Assembly (NCBI RefSeq): GCF_003990045.1
Contig: NZ_RZGZ01000002.1
Coordinates: forward strand, 1,426,001-1,490,000
Direction: 5' to 3'
DNA: 64,000 nt
DNA from: Labedella endophytica
GTDB lineage: Bacteria; Actinomycetota; Actinomycetes; Actinomycetales; Microbacteriaceae
This document shows positions 61,429-64,000 of the stretch, piece by piece. Within the stretch, counting starts at the first letter, position 1; every line of letters starts with the position of its first letter. A program made the translations under genes and the position numbers. The notes under the pieces are model-generated. The model saw only the letters and a program-made list of their open reading frames with translations, was not told the DNA's origin and did no database searches.

Positions 61429-62019
61429 TCACTCGAGATTCGCGTGACGGGGCCAGAGCTCGTCGGCGCTCGCGCCGGAGCGCTTCCAGAGCGCGTGGAA
61501 CAGCGCGTCGCCGAGCACGACCACGAGCTGCTCGAAGAGGCCGCCGGCGTACTGAGCCGAGGCCGTGCCCGAGCGGTCGAGCTTGTCCGCGGCCGGAACG
61601 ACCACGACAGCGGTCGCCAGGCGTGCGAGCGGAGAGTCGGCGGCCGTCGTGATGGCGGCGATCCGCGCCCCCGCCTCGGCGGCGTTCTCGGCCGCGTGCA
61701 CGATGGCACCCGTCGTGCCGGAACCGCTCGCGGTGAGGAGGACGTCACCGGCGGCGATCGCGGGCGTCGTCACCTCGCCGACGACGTGGACCTCGAGGCC
61801 CAGGTGCATGAGGCGCATCGCCGTCATCCGCAGGGCCAGGCCCGAGCGGCCGGCGCCGACCACGAAGACGCGCTCGGCGTCGGCGAGCAGATCCGCGACG
61901 GCCTCGAACGCGTCGGTCTCGGCGTCGTTCGCCTCGGCGATCGCCCCGTCGATGAGGGTGTCGAGTTCCCGCCGGATGAGATCGAGCGCCTCGGAGACGG
62001 ACGTGTCAGGAGTGGCCAT
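61429..62019 (-). CDS. hxlB: 6-phospho-3-hexuloisomerase
   Basis: A 196-residue SIS-fold sugar isomerase. The phosphosugar-binding motifs are VFVVGAGRSGLALRMTAMRL and LTASGSGTTGAIVHAAENAA. It converts hexulose-6-phosphate to fructose-6-phosphate, completing the ribulose monophosphate route for formaldehyde fixation or detoxification, or its reverse for making ribulose-5-phosphate. First gene of the hxlB-hxlA unit, 44 bp from hxlA. Confidence 0.93.
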   Translation of the reverse strand: MATPDTSVSEALDLIRRELDTLIDGAIAEANDAETDAFEAVADLLADAERVFVVGAGRSGLALRMTAMRLMHLGLEVHVVGEVTTPAIAAGDVLLTASGSGTTGAIVHAAENAAEAGARIAAITTAADSPLARLATAVVVVPAADKLDRSGTASAQYAGGLFEQLVVVLGDALFHALWKRSGASADELWPRHANLE

Positions 62020-62117
62020 TCCTCCATCCTGCGTCTCCTGCGGGCGCCGTCCCCTCCCACCTTCGGAGAGTTCGACCTACCCGAAAGGATGGGATGGGCG
62101 GAGCGTATAGTCGGGCC

Positions 62118-62903
62118 ATGACCGCCGACACGCTCCAGATCGCCGCCGACCAGGCCGACAGCCACGCAGTGACGCTCGAATCGATCCTCGCCGTGCTCCG
62201 CTCGCGCCGCCTCGACGACCGCGCAGCGCGCACCATGGCGACGGAACTCGCCGCCGGGGCGCTCGTGGATCTCCGTACGGCGAGCGACGAGTTCCGCGAC
62301 AGCCTCGTCGAACCCGTCATCGGCGCCTTCGCCCGGCTGCGGAACGACCTCCGCCCCCTCGTCCGCCACGGCGACCTCGACGTGCAGTTCGTGGAGCCGC
62401 CGGCGACGGGGCGCGCGCTCCCCGGCGAGGTCGCGCACGCGGCTCGCGCGATCGTCCGGAGCGCCGTCCTGGCATTCGTCGATCACGGCGAGACCAACCG
62501 CGTCCGCATCCAGTGGGACTGCGACGGGCTCAACCTCCTCATCGACATCCGGGACGACGGTCGCGGCGAGCTCACCGTCCACGACGACTCCCTCCGACCC
62601 ATCGCCGAGCGAGTCGCCGCGCTCGGGGGCGACCTGGGCGTGTCCTCCACGGCCGGCTGGGGCTCGGACCTCGCGATCCGCCTGCCGCTCGATCCTCCGG
62701 CCCTCCCCGAATCCCTCGACAGCGTCGAACTGAGCACACGCGAGCGCGAAGTGCTCCGTCTCGTCGCATCCGGGGCGCGGAACCGCACGATCGCGAACCA
62801 GCTCGCCATCAGCGAGAACACCGTCAAGTTCCACGTCTCGAACCTGCTGCGCAAGGCCGGCGCGTCCTCGCGCTCCGAGCTCGCCGCCCTCGCGACCCGC
62901 TGA
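62118..62903 (+). CDS. LuxR-type regulator with degenerate histidine-kinase-like ATPase domain
   Basis: A 261-residue protein. Residues about 95-200 look like a HATPase_c domain: IDIRDDGRGELTVHDDS gives the G1 box and TAGWGSDLAIRLPL the G2 box. The asparagine-rich N box is missing. Residues about 205-260 are a LuxR/NarL helix-turn-helix (LSTREREVLRLVASGARNRT, ISENTVKFHVSNLLRKAG). No phosphorylatable histidine is seen. It may bind ATP and DNA as a one-component sensor. TATAGT at 62104-62109 is a suitable -10 for an almost leaderless message. Divergent from hxlB, so it may control the RuMP genes. Confidence 0.85.
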   Translation: MTADTLQIAADQADSHAVTLESILAVLRSRRLDDRAARTMATELAAGALVDLRTASDEFRDSLVEPVIGAFARLRNDLRPLVRHGDLDVQFVEPPATGRALPGEVAHAARAIVRSAVLAFVDHGETNRVRIQWDCDGLNLLIDIRDDGRGELTVHDDSLRPIAERVAALGGDLGVSSTAGWGSDLAIRLPLDPPALPESLDSVELSTREREVLRLVASGARNRTIANQLAISENTVKFHVSNLLRKAGASSRSELAALATR

Positions 62904-62904
62904 G

Positions 62905-63876
62905 CTACCGTCCGGCGGCGCGGCGACGGACCTCGCTCGGGGTCACCCCGTGGTGACGACGGAAGGCGGCGCTGAAGCTGAAGGGGCTCGCGTAGCCGAC
63001 GGCATCCGCGACCTCGCCGACGCTCGCCCCGGCGAGCAGCATCTCGCTCGCCACACGTAACCGCCACTCGGAGAGATAGGTCATGGGCGCCACCCCGACC
63101 CGGCGACGGAACCGCGCGGCAAGTGTCGCGCGGGAGACGTGGGCGGCGTGCGCCAGACGCTCGATCGTCCAGGGCTCCTCCGGTGCCGCGTGGAGGAGCC
63201 GGAGTGCATGCTCGACGACGGGATCGCCGGTGGCGCCGAGCCACCCCGTCCGCGTGTACCCCGGGGACTCGGAGAAGCTCCGCACGGCCGTGACCACGAG
63301 CACATCGAGGAGCCGATCGATGACCGTCTGCTGACCGATCCCCTCCTGGCCCATCTCGGCGGCGAGCAGTGCGACGACGGGCGCCTCGGCGGCCCCGTCT
63401 CGGACATGCGCGACGGCCGGCAGGGACGCGAGCGTCAGCGGCCCGACGGCGCCGGCGTGCTCGTAGGCGCCGAGGAGCATCGTGGTCTCACTCATCCCGT
63501 CGGTCGCGTTCCCCCACGACCGCACCCCCCGCCCGAACTCGACCGAGAGGTCCGCCCCCTCGACGCTCGTGCACACCTGCCCGGGCGAGATGCGCGCGAC
63601 ACGAGGAGAACCCGCGGCATCCGCAACACTGTACGACTCCCCACGGGGCAGGAGCACCACGTCGCCGGCGGAGAGGCCGACCGTCGACCCCGACCGGTCG
63701 AGGACAGCGTGACCGGCGAGGACGATCAGGACGGACAGTGCCGCGTCGTCGTCCACGTCGATCGCCCACCGGCCGGTCATGACGATGCGGAGGGCGAACG
63801 CCCCCCTGGCTCGAGGATCGGCGCCGATCGATCGTCCGTCGATCCGTGTGTGCATGAGGCGATCGAGCGGATCCAT
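62905..63876 (-). CDS. AraC family transcriptional regulator
   Basis: A 323-residue protein. Residues 1-190 are a cupin-type AraC sensor domain (GLSAGDVVLLPRGESYSVAD). Residues about 215-318 hold the two helix-turn-helix units (RLAHAAHVSRATLAARFRRR and GEVADAVGYASPFSFSAAFR). It is divergent from a gene that begins at 63957 and probably activates it. Its stop lies 1 bp from the LuxR-type gene's stop (convergent). Confidence 0.92.
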   Translation of the reverse strand: MDPLDRLMHTRIDGRSIGADPRARGAFALRIVMTGRWAIDVDDDAALSVLIVLAGHAVLDRSGSTVGLSAGDVVLLPRGESYSVADAAGSPRVARISPGQVCTSVEGADLSVEFGRGVRSWGNATDGMSETTMLLGAYEHAGAVGPLTLASLPAVAHVRDGAAEAPVVALLAAEMGQEGIGQQTVIDRLLDVLVVTAVRSFSESPGYTRTGWLGATGDPVVEHALRLLHAAPEEPWTIERLAHAAHVSRATLAARFRRRVGVAPMTYLSEWRLRVASEMLLAGASVGEVADAVGYASPFSFSAAFRRHHGVTPSEVRRRAAGR

Positions 63877-63956
63877 GCCGCCACCCTAGACGCTCACGTA
63901 TGCAATCGGTCGCCGAACGCATTCCACGTCTCCACCGGCTCGCCCACACTGGTGAC

Positions 63957-64000
63957 ATGACCGGCTCACCCCTCACCCTGATCGCCACCGTATCGGCCGC
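63957..64000 (+). CDS. start of a gene cut by the window end
   Basis: Only the first 14 codons are present, MTGSPLTLIATVSA. This resembles the first strand of antibiotic-biosynthesis-monooxygenase-like (quinol monooxygenase) proteins, but the evidence is slight. Its position divergent from an AraC regulator is typical for a regulated enzyme. Confidence 0.4.
   Translation, partial: MTGSPLTLIATVSA

Overview
The window is high-GC actinobacterial DNA, most likely from the family Microbacteriaceae. Support for that placement: strong GC bias at third codon positions, many GTG starts, a SufU-type (not IscU) sulfur scaffold, a DUF222/HNH endonuclease, LacI-regulated sugar clusters, and dispersed CTTCGACAAGCTCAGC-type intergenic repeats. 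No rRNA, tRNA, CRISPR array or replication origin was recognised. I made the calls by reading translations and motifs; no database was searched.

Layout. 0-2 kb: 3' end of a GH1 beta-glucosidase, its LacI-type regulator and a small membrane protein. 2-6 kb: DUF222/HNH endonuclease, a glycine-rich membrane protein and a large lipoprotein. 6-9.3 kb: divergent TetR/SDR pair and sufS-sufU. 9.4-11.6 kb: DNA alkylation repair (ogt plus an Ada-AlkA fusion). 11.7-13.8 kb: small protein, aldo/keto reductase and a DUF2185 (Imm33-like) protein. 13.8-21.9 kb: an apparent island, flanked by a truncated and a complete copy of one DNA methyltransferase gene. It holds a 1276-residue protein that looks like a SAMD9-type STAND NTPase with an N-terminal nucleoside-phosphorylase-like domain, then a membrane protein and a frameshifted gene. 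21.9-30.3 kb: lipoate ligase, class A beta-lactamase-like lipoprotein, ROK kinase, epimerase, and a TetR next to a DoxX/metallo-beta-lactamase fusion. 30.3-32.2 kb: GntR(YtrA)-ABC operon. 32.3-42 kb: a mannoside-utilisation locus (sugar ABC transporter, LacI regulator, class I phosphomannose isomerase, GH38 alpha-mannosidase). 42-44.7 kb: M20 amidohydrolase, hypothetical gene, aldo/keto reductase. 44.8-54 kb: a peptide/nickel-type ABC transporter split between two convergent units, with a class III aminotransferase and a TetR regulator. A ShosTA-like pair (DprA-like plus phosphoribosyltransferase-like) of lower GC sits between the transporter units. 54-64 kb: alpha/beta hydrolase, cation diffusion facilitator, MarR-MFS pair, TetR-reductase pair, hexulose-phosphate synthase and isomerase, LuxR- and AraC-type regulators, and the first codons of one more gene.

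How the genes work together. Three near-identical 16-bp LacI-type operators (24788, 35426, 36877) tie the ROK kinase, the sugar transporter and the isomerase/mannosidase unit into one probable mannoside regulon. Short GTCCGAAA-containing motifs link the TetR regulator at 53.4 kb to the transporter ATPase and an aldo/keto reductase at 44.7 kb. Most other regulators sit divergently beside one target gene, with clear inverted repeats in the shared promoter.

Most interesting parts. The SAMD9-like/PNP-STAND gene in an island with methyltransferase repeats at its ends, and the ShosTA-like pair embedded in a transporter locus, are two independent candidate phage-defence loci. Several families of intergenic hairpin repeats recur through the window.
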